Shown here: positions 51,201 through 59,086 of the stretch, in pieces
How positions within the stretch are numbered: the first letter of the stretch is position 1
Layout of the letters: each line of letters opens with the position of its first letter
NCBI GenBank assembly: GCA_013076295.1
Contig: RQOL01000863.1
Location: 124,001 to 188,000, forward strand
Length of the DNA: 64,000 nucleotides
Source: Sanderia malayensis
Taxonomy: Eukaryota; Cnidaria; Scyphozoa; Semaeostomeae; Pelagiidae
Direction: 5' to 3'
Made by a program: the position numbers and the translations under genes
The notes under the pieces: model-generated
The model's database searches: none
What the model saw: only the letters and a program-made list of their open reading frames with translations
Told to the model about the DNA's origin: nothing

Positions 51201-53517
51201 TGGATTTAAGCGTAAATTGTAGGAATGGGTATCAATATCAATGAAAAGACGTAGCCAAAGATGCATTCCATATAGTTTTAGCTGTGGTTACTTGGGTTAA
51301 TTTGAAAAATGTGGGAATGAATGTTAATATCACTGAAAACAAATAAATAACGGTGTATTTTAAATAGTGTGTGCTGTAGTTATGGGGGTTCATACGTAAA
51401 TTATGGGCAGGAACTCTGATATCGGATTCATGTTTAAATTGTGGGAATGAATGTTAATATCACTGACAACTTATAAATAACGGTGTATTTTAAAGAGTAT
51501 GAGCAGTAGTTATTGGGACTCGTGCGTAAATTGTGGGAAGGAACGTTAATATCGGATTCATGTGTAAATTGTGGGAATAAATTTTAATATCACTGAAAAC
51601 AAATAAATACGGGTGTTTTTTAATACCTTTTAGCTGCAGTTAAATGGATTCATGCGTAAATTTTGGGAATGGGTGTCAATATCAGTGAAAAGACTTAACC
51701 AAAGATGCATTCCGTATAGTTTTAGCTGTGGTTACTTGGATTAATTTGAAAATTGTGAGAATGAATGTTAATATCACTGAAAACAAATTAATAACGGTGT
51801 ATTTTAAAGGGTGTGAGCAGTAGTTATGGGGACTCATGTGTAAATTGTGGGAAGGAACGTTAATATCGGATTCATGTGCAAATTGTGGGAATGAATGCTA
51901 ATATCACTGAAAACAAGTAAAGAAGGGTGTATTTTAATACGTTTTAGCTGTATTTACATGAATTCATGCGAAAATTGTGGGAATGGGTGTAAATATCATG
52001 AGTGAAAAGGGGTAACCAAAGATGCCTTCTAATTAGTTTTAGCTGTGCTTACGTGGATTCATTTGAAAGTTGTGGGATTGAATTTTAATATCGCATTCAT
52101 TGTAAATTGTGGGAATAAATGTTAATATAACTAAAACATTTTAATAAAGGTGTACTTTATTTTGGTTAAGCTAAAAATACATGGATTTATGTGTAAATTG
52201 TGGGAAAAAACATTAATACCGGATTCATGTTTAAACTGTGGGAATAAATGTTAAAGTCACGGCAAGCAAGTAAATAAGGGTGAATTTTAGGTCTTTTTAG
52301 CTGTATTTGCGTTGATCCAATTGTAAATTGAGGTAATAAACGTTAATATTGGATTCATGTTTAAATTGTGGGAAAGAATGTTAATATCACTGAAAACAAG
52401 TAAATAGGGGTGTATTTTAATACCTTTTAGCTGCAGTTACATCGATTCATGGGTAAATTGTGGGAATGAGTGTCAATATCATCAGTGAAAAGAGGTAACC
52501 AAAGATGCCTTCCAATTAGCTTTAGCTGTGGATACGTGGATTCATTTGAAAGTTGTGGGAATGAATTTTTATATCGCATTCATTATAAAATGTGGTAATA
52601 TATGTTATTATCACTAAGAACAAGTAAATAAAGGTGTACTTTAGTTTGTTTTAGCTCACGATACATGGATTTATGTGCAAATTGTGGGAATAAACGTTAT
52701 TCTCGGATTCATGTTTAGATTGTGGGAATAAAGGTTAATATCTCTGAAAACTAGTAAATAAGGGTGTTTTTTAATACCTTTTAGCTGCAGTTACATGGAT
52801 CCATGCGTAAATTATGGGAATGGGTGTCAATATCAGTGAAAAGACGTAACCAAAGATGCATTCCATATAGTTTTAGCTGTGGTTACGTGGATTCATTTGA
52901 AAATTGTGGGAATTATTTTTAATATCGGATTCTTTGTAAATTGTGGGAATAGATGTGATTATCACTAAAAACATGTAAATAAAGGTCCACTTTATTATAA
53001 TTTAGCTGAAATTACGTGGATTCATGTGTAAATTGTGGGAAAGAGCATTAATAAGGGATTCATGTGTAAATTGTGGGAATGAGTAATAATATCATCAGTG
53101 AAAAGATGTAACCTAAGATGCCTTCCAATTAGTTTTAGCTGTGGTTACGTGGATTCATTTGAAAATTGTGGGAATTAATTTTAATATCGGATTCATTGTA
53201 AATTGTGGGAATAGATGTAATTATCACTAAAAACATGTAAATAAAAGTGTACTTTATTATGTTTTAGCTGAAACTACGTGGATTCATGTGTAAAATGTGG
53301 GAATGAAGGTTATTATCGGATTCGTGTATTAACTTGTGGGAAGGAACGTTAATATCGGATTCATTTTTAATTTGTGGGAGTGAATGTTAATATCACGGAG
53401 AACAAGTAAATAAGGGTGTGTTTTATTACCTTTTAGCTGCAGTTACATGGATTCATGTGTAAATTGTGGGAATGAACGCTAATATCGGATCTATGTTTAA
53501 ATTGTGGGAATGAATGC
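42277..53517 (+). repeat. Satellite mosaic up to the composite insertion
   Basis: This stretch is continuous satellite of the same monomer types and orientation. It includes copies of the 17.5/27.8 kb block (43340-44300, and partly 50070-50800), of the 29-31 kb block (44720-47520) and of the 21.2 kb block (about 47900). Toward 53100-53510 the monomers approach the consensus. The array is cut at 53517 between the bases of a GCTAATATC motif by the composite element. Confidence 0.85.
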
Positions 53518-53519
53518 TA

Positions 53520-53797
53520 CAATAGGGGACAAAAGTCCTTGGGACACCTGAAAATTTCATCTCATAATGCTGTGCTTTAGCACACTTTGTTCCCTGTGAG
53601 CAGAATGCGACCCCCCACTCCCCCCAAAACAATGTTGTCTTGTGCACCAGTCCTTTCTTGTTTTCGGGCCAAAAGAATTTCGGCGATATTGAAAAACACC
53701 GCCTCTACAAACAACGTTGTTATGGGGGGAGGGGGATGAAGTATGCGTGTAAAACGTGCCAAAATCCTGGGTGTCCCACGACTTTTGTCCCCTATTG
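53520..53797 (+). mobile_element. MITE-like repeat, copy 1 (278 bp)
   Basis: This is a short non-coding element with inverted ends. CAATAGGGGACAAAAGTC followed by CTTGGGACAC (53520-53547) mirrors GTGTCCCACG followed by ACTTTTGTCCCCTATTG (53771-53797). It is about 95% identical to copy 2 at 58806 and in the same orientation. Its middle has runs of C and G (CCCCCCACTCCCCCC near 53613, GGGGGGAGGGGGA near 53725). The left flank is TA but the right flank is TCTGGTAT, so it is not a simple solo insertion. Open frames across it are chance. Confidence 0.85.
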
Positions 53798-53804
53798 TCT
53801 GGTA

Positions 53805-54455
53805 TCAAATTCTTCAAACACGTCACTTATAAAGCTGGTTTTCGTGTTTTCTGGGGTTTTTAAGGGCGCTGATCTCGATGAGCATGTCAAAAATTTTCTA
53901 TATCGTACGTATGACGTCATACCACGTGATTGTCCCATTTTTGGCCCATTTGGAGCTCTAAAGTGGTCGTGTTGTCCGAAACGAATTTTTTTTTGTGGAA
54001 ACCATTTTGGGAAAGAGAACAAGATATTGTGAATATATTGTGAAAAAACGAGTCTGAAAATGTTATAAAAGTGTCTGCAAAGGCATGCTCGTGAACTTGA
54101 AGTATACCTGTAAAACCTGTTAAAATCCTGGGTGTCCCATGATATTTGTCCCCTATCAAATTCTTGAAATACATCACTTATAAAGCTGATTTTCGTGTTG
54201 TCTGGGGGTTTCAAGGACGCTGATCTCGATGAGCATGTCAAAAATTTTCTATATATTACGCATGACGTCAAACTAAGTGATTGTCCCATTTTTGGCCCAA
54301 ATGGAGGTCTAAAGTGGTCGTGTTGTCCGAAAAGAATTGTTTTTGGGTGGAAACGATCTTGGCAAAGAGAACAAGGTATTGTGAACATATTTTGAAAAAA
54401 AGGAGTCTGAAAATGTTTTGAAAGTGTCTTAAAAACGCATGTTCGTTAACTTGGA
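53805..54455 (+). repeat. Tandem duplication, ~351-bp unit, second copy shorter
   Basis: Unit 1 (53805-54155) and unit 2 (54156-54455) both start TCAAATTCTT and share CACTTATAAAGCTG, GCTGATCTCGATGAGCATG, TGATTGTCCCATTTTTGGCC and AAGTGGTCGTGTTGTCCG. Unit 1 also carries a diverged copy of the MITE right end (about 54099-54155: AAATCCTGGGTGTCCCATG, then TTTGTCCCCTA). Unit 2 lacks that tail. This suggests the duplicated segment once included the MITE end. No protein-like reading is conserved between the units, so I treat it as non-coding. Confidence 0.8.
53909..53928. promoter_or_regulatory. CRE palindrome plus E-box (candidate)
   Basis: GTATGACGTCATAC (53909-53922) is a perfect 14-bp palindrome around TGACGTCA, the CREB/ATF site. 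It overlaps CACGTG (53923-53928), an E-box. The second tandem unit keeps TGACGTCA (about 54263) but has lost the E-box. It lies about 0.9 kb upstream of the Rep-like gene. Regulatory use is inference. Confidence 0.35.
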
Positions 54456-54835
54456 ACAAAAAATGAAAACAATGCTACACGTGCACCGGAGAAAAAAGTA
54501 GAGAATAGTCACATGGAAAACGAGTAAATTTTGCAAGCAAAATATTGTTTATTACCTGCATGATATAGTAATACTTGAATTATGTAATCTGATTAATTGT
54601 GGCATATCTGTCAACAGTGATTGTCCTTGAAACATGCCAGTCCTTTAAAGGTGTCTCTCAGCAAGGGGTGAAATCCTGGCAATGTCAATACCATAAGAAA
54701 ACAATAGTAAAACAGCAGGCAATTTCAATTTCAAATTTATTTCACATAACATGACGGTTACAATCACTTACTGTTATCATTTTCACAACTGCATGTTCAC
54801 TAGCCTTTCTACATTGTTTATACATTATTATCATA
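54456..54835. other. Non-coding stretch upstream of the Rep-like gene
   Basis: This is AT-rich unique sequence, neither satellite nor MITE. It should contain the promoter and 5' leader of the Rep-like gene if that was ever expressed. A TTTATACATT string at about 54817 is too close to the ATG to be an obvious TATA box. I see no open frame, hairpin or repeat here that I can support. Confidence 0.5.
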
Positions 54836-56328
54836 ATGGCATCATCATTAAATGTGGACAAGGTTAGAAGGGCTTACCTAATTACTTACAGCAAGGCAGA
54901 CACTGAAAGATATAACAGGAGGTCATTCAGCGATACAGTTCTTGCAGCATTCCATGCAGTCACTACAGCCATCATATTACAGTGGGCTTGCTGCATGGAA
55001 AGTCATGAGGATGGTGGTGTCCATTTCCACATGTGCGTCCTGCTGGACAAACTTCAGCGCTGGTCAAAAATAAAGAAGCACCTACAAGAGACAAAGGACA
55101 TTGACTCCAAGTTGCACTTCCTGGCACTGGCCAAGAAGAAGAAAACAGATGGTGACGGCAGGCTGTATGAGTTTGTCTTGAGCAAAGGCGAGAAACGAAT
55201 CAGTGAACTTGTGCAGTCTGTCTGGGCAATGGAAACAGCACAGCAAACGTTGGAGAGACGTTCAATGTCAAGAATTGACCTCTTGAAGAAGGCCTACAAC
55301 GACAAGTGTGTCTGTCAAGGAGAGTGGTTGGTTTGTGGAAAGGAAATCCTTAAAAACAACAGTATCCAGCAAAGCACATTTGCTGATGCTGTTGTTAAAT
55401 TACTTGCCATGGGTCGAGGAAAGGGTTGTAATATATATATTACTGGTCCAGCGAACTGCGGCAAAACATTCATTCTTGACCCCCTAAGAGTGATTTACAA
55501 CACTTTTGTCTCATGTTGTGTGGGTCGGTGTAACTATAATTGTTTTCTTGTATTTGACACGTATTTGTTTACAGTATTGTTAAGTATGAGCGTGGTTGGC
55601 TGGTGCACCCGCTTGAAAGTGTGAAGGCGCGTGCCAATCCACACTAGGGTCCCAGGTGCACAAGAATGGAGCACCATGTCACCACGCTTGTTTTGATTAA
55701 TATTGTGAACTTAAATAGAGTAAAGGAGTAGAGTTAAGTTCAGTTTTTGAGTTTAAGTTAGAGAGTCTGAAGACAAGTGGTACAGTGGCGGCCTTCGGGT
55801 CAGCCGTACCGCCCCGCAAAAAGTTCGTTGTTTTTATTGTGTGAAACCTTAGCGTTATTAGCACCATCGCAAGCGAGACATCGGCTACCGAGCTTCTGAC
55901 TACAGTCCCCAGCTCTGGGGTGGAATTCCCACAGAAACACCTCACGACACTCACCTGCGACATGTTCGTATGCGTGGCTAGGGGTTGAAGAAAAAGAGGT
56001 CATTTTCTTGAATGACTTTCGCTATAGGCCAGCCATTTTGCCTTGGAGTGACATGCTTTTATTGTTAGAAGGCCACGTTGTTCATTTTGCTGCGCCTAAA
56101 ACCACTTATGCCAAGGATATCGAGCTCTCCAACGACACTCCAGTGTTTGCCACATCAAAGTCTCCCATTATTTTCATCAAAGGCTCAATGATTGATGATA
56201 AGGAGACAGAGATGATGGATATTCGTTGGAAATACTTCTCCTTTCGCCATCAGTTCAAGGCCAGTGAGCAGAAGATGGTCACTCCTTGTGGTTGTTGTTT
56301 CGCAAGACTGTTGATGGACATCAAGTGA
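54836..56328 (+). pseudogene. Rep-like HUH/SF3 helicase gene broken by an LTR
   Basis: The gene resembles rolling-circle replication initiators, with an HUH endonuclease domain followed by a superfamily 3 helicase. The first part (54836-55513, 226 codons) shows a YLITYS strand (residues 14-19), the metal-binding HFH pair (H63, H65) and Walker A GPANCGKT (204-211). The second part (55954-56328, 124 codons plus stop) shows a Walker B-like EVIFLNDF (from 55996) and a sensor-type FATSKSP. A 436-bp solo LTR and a 4-bp target duplication separate them, and the frame is the same on both sides. As it stands, translation runs into the LTR and stops at 55624. I find no YxxK catalytic tyrosine motif between H65 and the helicase, so a piece of the nuclease domain also seems to be missing. 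It could be an endogenised CRESS- or parvovirus-like gene or a Rep-encoding transposon. The polyadenylation signal directly follows the stop. Confidence 0.82.
55514..55949. mobile_element. Solo LTR inserted in the Rep-like gene (436 bp)
   Basis: The segment starts TGTTGTGTGG and ends CCTCACGACA. These are imperfect inverted ends (8 of 10 match) with the TG...CA termini of LTR retrotransposons. It is flanked by CTCA on both sides (55510-55513 and 55950-55953), a 4-bp target duplication. Removing LTR plus one CTCA takes out 440 bp and leaves the two halves of the host gene in one frame. There is no internal retrotransposon coding, so this is a solo LTR left by recombination between two LTRs. 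The orientation is not certain. No second copy exists in the window. Confidence 0.82.
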
Positions 56329-56334
56329 AATAAA
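56329..56334 (+). terminator. Polyadenylation signal of the Rep-like gene
   Basis: AATAAA begins immediately after the TGA stop of the Rep-like gene (56326-56328). Placement this close to the stop is typical of compact mobile or viral genes. Confidence 0.55.
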
Positions 56335-57147
56335 TGAACAATAGACAGCCTCGTGAGCACGTATAATCGTTTTTGTTATAATTGTATTATTTTGCTGCAT
56401 TACCTTTTGTTCTAATCAGTGTCCCGCTATGTATTGTATTGGTGTCTTCCCAAGCTGGGACAGTTTACACAACAGTTTACACTAGGAAAAAGACAAATAT
56501 TTCCATTCACATCTCGTAATAAATTTTGGAAATATGTATAAAAGATGTACACAATTTATGTACATCTTTTGAGATAATAAGTGAACATACGACCTTTTCA
56601 ATTGCTGAGAAATATCCAAATAACCTCCACGGTTTACACTTCAAAGAGATTAAAAGACAAGTCATGTGACTTTCTATTCAAAGATTTTGTAAACTGTCCG
56701 ATCTTTCCTTCATATCTCTGTGAAAGTGTTAAAAAGAAACAAATAAAAATGTGTAGATTATGTACATTAGTGATGTACATCTTTTAAAAACATCTTCATT
56801 CCTCTCTGTGAAGGAGAACACCCTGTTTTTAATTATTTTATACTGTAAATTGTAGAGTAAATCGTAGGGATGCATACTATTTGCCGTGAGCCTGACTTCC
56901 TGGTACGACCCCTTGCACCACGTGTATTTGATTCCTGGATGTCTCATTTGCAGAATACAAGTGCATTGTATTCAAAATATTAGTGGAAGCTGGAGAGTGA
57001 AAACAAACAATATTCTTTGACACGTCAGTTCATTTCATTTGAACATACATCACGGGTTGACAACAATTTTTACCGTTTCAAATAATGTGAGATATCACGT
57101 ATTGACAATAGTCAATTTGTACTTACAATAATACGAGAACTTCTACG
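56335..57147. other. Intergenic stretch between Rep-like gene and transposase
   Basis: About 0.8 kb of AT-rich sequence without a supported gene. It holds a direct repeat, ACAGTTTACAC at 56460-56470 and 56472-56482, and two hairpins sharing ATGTACATCTTTT (56540-56570 and 56761-56785). The two genes converge here. I could not find inverted ends bounding either gene separately. Confidence 0.5.
56540..56570. other. Perfect 12-bp inverted repeat, 7-nt loop
   Basis: AAAAGATGTACA (56540-56551) is followed by the loop CAATTTA and TGTACATCTTTT (56559-56570), a perfect 12-bp stem. A weaker relative, TGTACAT-TAGTG-ATGTACA, lies at 56761-56779, followed by the same CTTTT. It sits 210 bp downstream of the Rep-like gene, where a rolling-circle element could carry an origin or terminator hairpin. 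The loop does not show the usual nonanucleotide nick site. Confidence 0.6.
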
Positions 57148-57153
57148 TTTATT
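57148..57153 (-). terminator. Polyadenylation signal of the transposase gene
   Basis: TTTATT on the plus strand is AATAAA on the minus strand, ten bases past the transposase stop codon. Confidence 0.5.
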
Positions 57154-57162
57154 TCAATAACT

Positions 57163-58329
57163 TTATCCCCTGCTGCTGCAATCTACAAACAAGAATATTC
57201 CGTGGATAAATTTTTTACCCAATTCTGCAACTGTATATACAACAATTTCATTAATACTAGCTCTACAACCTTTATTCTTAGAAATTATAGTTAAACGATT
57301 GTACATGCTTTGAATTGTCTTGTCTATTATATCTGTATCATAATTAGTAATAGTATCTATAATTCTGAGTTTGAAATCATTAAAAGTCTCTCTTGTTATC
57401 CTTCTTTCCAATGCATCCTTCTTCAATTGTCTTTTAACGTTGTGAAAAAAGTTCTCTATCGTGTTGATGTCCGGGGACCTTGGTGGAATTTTGACGACTT
57501 CTGCTCCAATGTTCTTCGTTGCATCTCTTGCCATGGCACTGTTCTGGCTTGGGTCATTGTCCTGCAAAAATAAAAGCTTCTCTTTTCCTGTTAATCTCGC
57601 TCTATCTAAAAGTACTTGGTACAATGTCGATTCAATGAAATTGGAAAAATACCTGCCATTCATGGTGGAATACTCCTCCACCAATACAGCCCCAGCACCA
57701 TGGCAAATACCTACCACATAGTGACATACCCTTCCATCTGGCAGATCCTTGCTCCCCTTCGCAGTAATTTCCAGGCCTTCACCCGGCTTCCTCCATACTC
57801 TGCCTGCTGGGGACAAAGCATCCTCGTATGGATTCGACTTATGGACGAAGGATACTGCATCCAGGTACAGCAACACATTCTCTGTCCAAAAAGCAGGTCT
57901 GGTGTCTTTCAACGCCTTCAGGGCATATACCACCCTCTTCTTTTTGTCTTTCAGGGTCAGCAGGCCCTTCCTTCGAGGGCGAATATACTTATAGTCGGAG
58001 TTAGTAAAAAAACGGCACAAGGTCTTTTTACTTACCTCCGTGATTTCGCACTCCTTCGCCACATCCATCACATGGACATTAGGATTGCTTTCCCTCATAG
58101 TTTTAAACTTGCGAAGGGAGCGATCTTTGTCCCTGCGGCTTAGAATTTCCGGCCTGCCACTCATTTTCTTAGGGACTTTCTCTTCCAATCCCTCCTTGCA
58201 GATCCTCTCCACGCTAGACTTTGAGATCTTACACCGTCTAGCGATCTCTCGATAGGAGAGCTTCGACTCCTGCCGAAGTAAATACACGTACGCCTTCTTT
58301 CTCTCGCTGATAACCACTTCTTTCGACAT
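57163..58329 (-). CDS. Tc1/mariner-type DD34E transposase, intact
   Basis: This is an uninterrupted 388-residue frame. The protein would cut out and reinsert a transposon at TA dinucleotides. Residues about 8-48 form a helix-turn-helix (YREIARRCKISKSSVERI), and a second DNA-binding region follows at about 66-125, rich in K and R. The RNase H-like catalytic core has D157 in YLDAVSF, D257 in FLQDNDPSQ, and E292 in PPRSPDINTIENFF. There are 34 residues between the last two, which gives the DD34E signature of Tc1-like enzymes. The length is slightly above the usual 340 or so. It is the only complete gene in the composite element, whose inverted ends and TA duplication suit this enzyme class. Whether it acts on those particular ends is inference. 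I could not find separate inverted repeats close around the gene, so it may alternatively be a nested element with decayed ends. Confidence 0.93.
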   Translation of the reverse strand: MSKEVVISERKKAYVYLLRQESKLSYREIARRCKISKSSVERICKEGLEEKVPKKMSGRPEILSRRDKDRSLRKFKTMRESNPNVHVMDVAKECEITEVSKKTLCRFFTNSDYKYIRPRRKGLLTLKDKKKRVVYALKALKDTRPAFWTENVLLYLDAVSFVHKSNPYEDALSPAGRVWRKPGEGLEITAKGSKDLPDGRVCHYVVGICHGAGAVLVEEYSTMNGRYFSNFIESTLYQVLLDRARLTGKEKLLFLQDNDPSQNSAMARDATKNIGAEVVKIPPRSPDINTIENFFHNVKRQLKKDALERRITRETFNDFKLRIIDTITNYDTDIIDKTIQSMYNRLTIISKNKGCRASINEIVVYTVAELGKKFIHGIFLFVDCSSRG

Positions 58330-58805
58330 TATAAAGCCTCTTCAAGCAATGAAAACCACGGAAAAAAAATCAAAAATTCTCAGTATCTTCTGCGATCGGA
58401 ATATTTTCGAAGAAATTCGTCGAACGTCTCTCGGGGCAACAATTTGTAACCGTCGTTCTCTAATTACGTAAATGCATCAAAACGAGGCTAAAACAGGAGT
58501 TTTAGCTTTAACAATAGACTACACACTAACGAAACATGGTAGGAGGGTCGTTTTTTTTAACTCTACCGTACAACCATAACCTTTCAGTTAATTAATTTAA
58601 ATTCCACCAGCTATAAACATAACAAACCATTTTAATCTCCATAAAGGCAAAAACCCCATGAAAATACGGCCATTGTGTACCTATGACGTTACTGGTACAC
58701 TGGAGGAAAAGAATAATTGCAGCATCGTGATCCACACCCCGGAAAACCCCCTAAAACCCCTAAAAAGCACCTTAATATCTATTGTACTTCGATTTTCATA
58801 CCAGA
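58330..58805. other. Non-coding stretch upstream of the transposase
   Basis: About 0.48 kb, presumably the 5' region of the minus-strand transposase. I see no supported gene. It has a GTTTTTTTTAAC run near 58550 and a C-rich CCCCCTAAAACCCCTAAAA at 58747-58765. It ends in ATACCAGA, the mirror of TCTGGTAT at 53798-53805 on the far side of the inner segment. Confidence 0.5.
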
Positions 58806-59084
58806 CAATAGGGGACAAAAGTCCTTGGGACACCTGAAAATTTCATCCCATAATGCTGTGCTTCTGCACACTTTGTTCTCTGTGAGCAGAATGCGACCCC
58901 CCACTCCCCCCAAAACAATGTTGTCTTGTGCCCCAGTCCTTTCTTGTCGTCGGGCCAAAAGAATTTCGGCGATATTGAAAAACACCGCCTCTACAAACAA
59001 CATTGTTATGGGGGGGAAGGGGATGAAGTATGCGTGTAAAACTAGCTAAAATCCTGGGTGTCCCACGACTTTTGTCCCCTATTG
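58806..59084 (+). mobile_element. MITE-like repeat, copy 2 (279 bp)
   Basis: This is a direct copy of 53520-53797, with roughly a dozen differences, including TTTAGC against TTCTGC and GTGCACC against GTGCCCC. The inverted ends are CAATAGGGGACAAAAGTC (58806-58823) and ACTTTTGTCCCCTATTG (to 59084). The right flank is TA followed by satellite, and the left flank is ATACCAGA. It forms the right end of the composite element. Confidence 0.85.
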
Positions 59085-59086
59085 TA

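Larger units (their letters stand above)
1282..53517 (+). repeat. Satellite array, 38-bp core with ~54-bp spacers
   Basis: The whole interval is one tandem array with all units in the same orientation and no gene in it. The core unit is about 38 bp: GGATTCATGTGTAAATTG, then TGGGAATGAACGTTAATATC. Cores are joined by spacers of about 54 bp that end in TTTTAGCTG plus a TTACGTGG-like box. Three spacer families recur: one with AAAAGACGTAACCAAAGATG, one with ATGTAAATAAAGGT, and one with AAGTAAATAAGGGTG and ACCTTTTAGCTGCAG. Monomers contain one, two or three cores and measure about 92, 129 and 169 bp. The plus strand is G-rich and C-poor: the core has 10 G and 3 C. Satellites of this scale are usual in centromeric or heterochromatic DNA, but no chromosomal location can be read from the sequence. 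Confidence 0.95.
53520..59084. mobile_element. 5.6-kb composite DNA transposon with TA target duplication
   Basis: Non-satellite DNA begins with CAATAGGGGACAAAAGTC at 53520 and ends with ACTTTTGTCCCCTATTG at 59084. Both outer ends are flanked by TA (53518-53519 and 59085-59086). Left flank GAATGAATGC-TA and right flank TA-ATTTCATCGAAAACAAG together rebuild the satellite string seen elsewhere as GCTAATATCACTGAAAAC. The whole interval therefore arrived in one array site with a 2-bp TA duplication, the hallmark of the Tc1/mariner superfamily. Inside are two direct MITE-like end copies, a tandem duplication, a broken Rep-like gene holding a solo LTR, and a DD34E transposase. An alternative is that the inner 5 kb entered a pre-existing MITE pair later. 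Confidence 0.8.

Noticed and set aside
3000..53000. Splice-site-like strings in spacers (ACAGGTAAAT followed by ACCTTTTAG)
   Set aside because: Donor and acceptor would be about 25 bases apart, too short for an intron, and there are no exons.
1282..53517. CRISPR array
   Set aside because: The repeated cores are adjacent or separated by repeated spacers, not unique ones, and the context is eukaryotic with no cas genes.
1282..53517. CENP-B box in the satellite
   Set aside because: No match to the TTCG....A..CGGG pattern was seen. Partial GCGGGAAT variants lack the other half.
53453..54459. Several overlapping frames in the MITE and tandem duplication on both strands
   Set aside because: The readings are not conserved between the two tandem units or the two MITE copies in one frame, and they cross element boundaries.
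55508..55953. Insertion in the Rep-like gene read as a GT-AG intron
   Set aside because: No acceptor AG fits the resumed frame. TG...CA termini, inverted ends and a CTCA duplication fit an LTR, and removing exactly 440 bp leaves the frame in register.
57310..58255. Plus-strand frames over the transposase
   Set aside because: They are shadows of the DD34E transposase gene.
58747..58765. Telomere-like CCCCTAAAA repeats
   Set aside because: There are only two copies and they do not match an animal telomere unit. A short C-rich stretch is enough to explain them.
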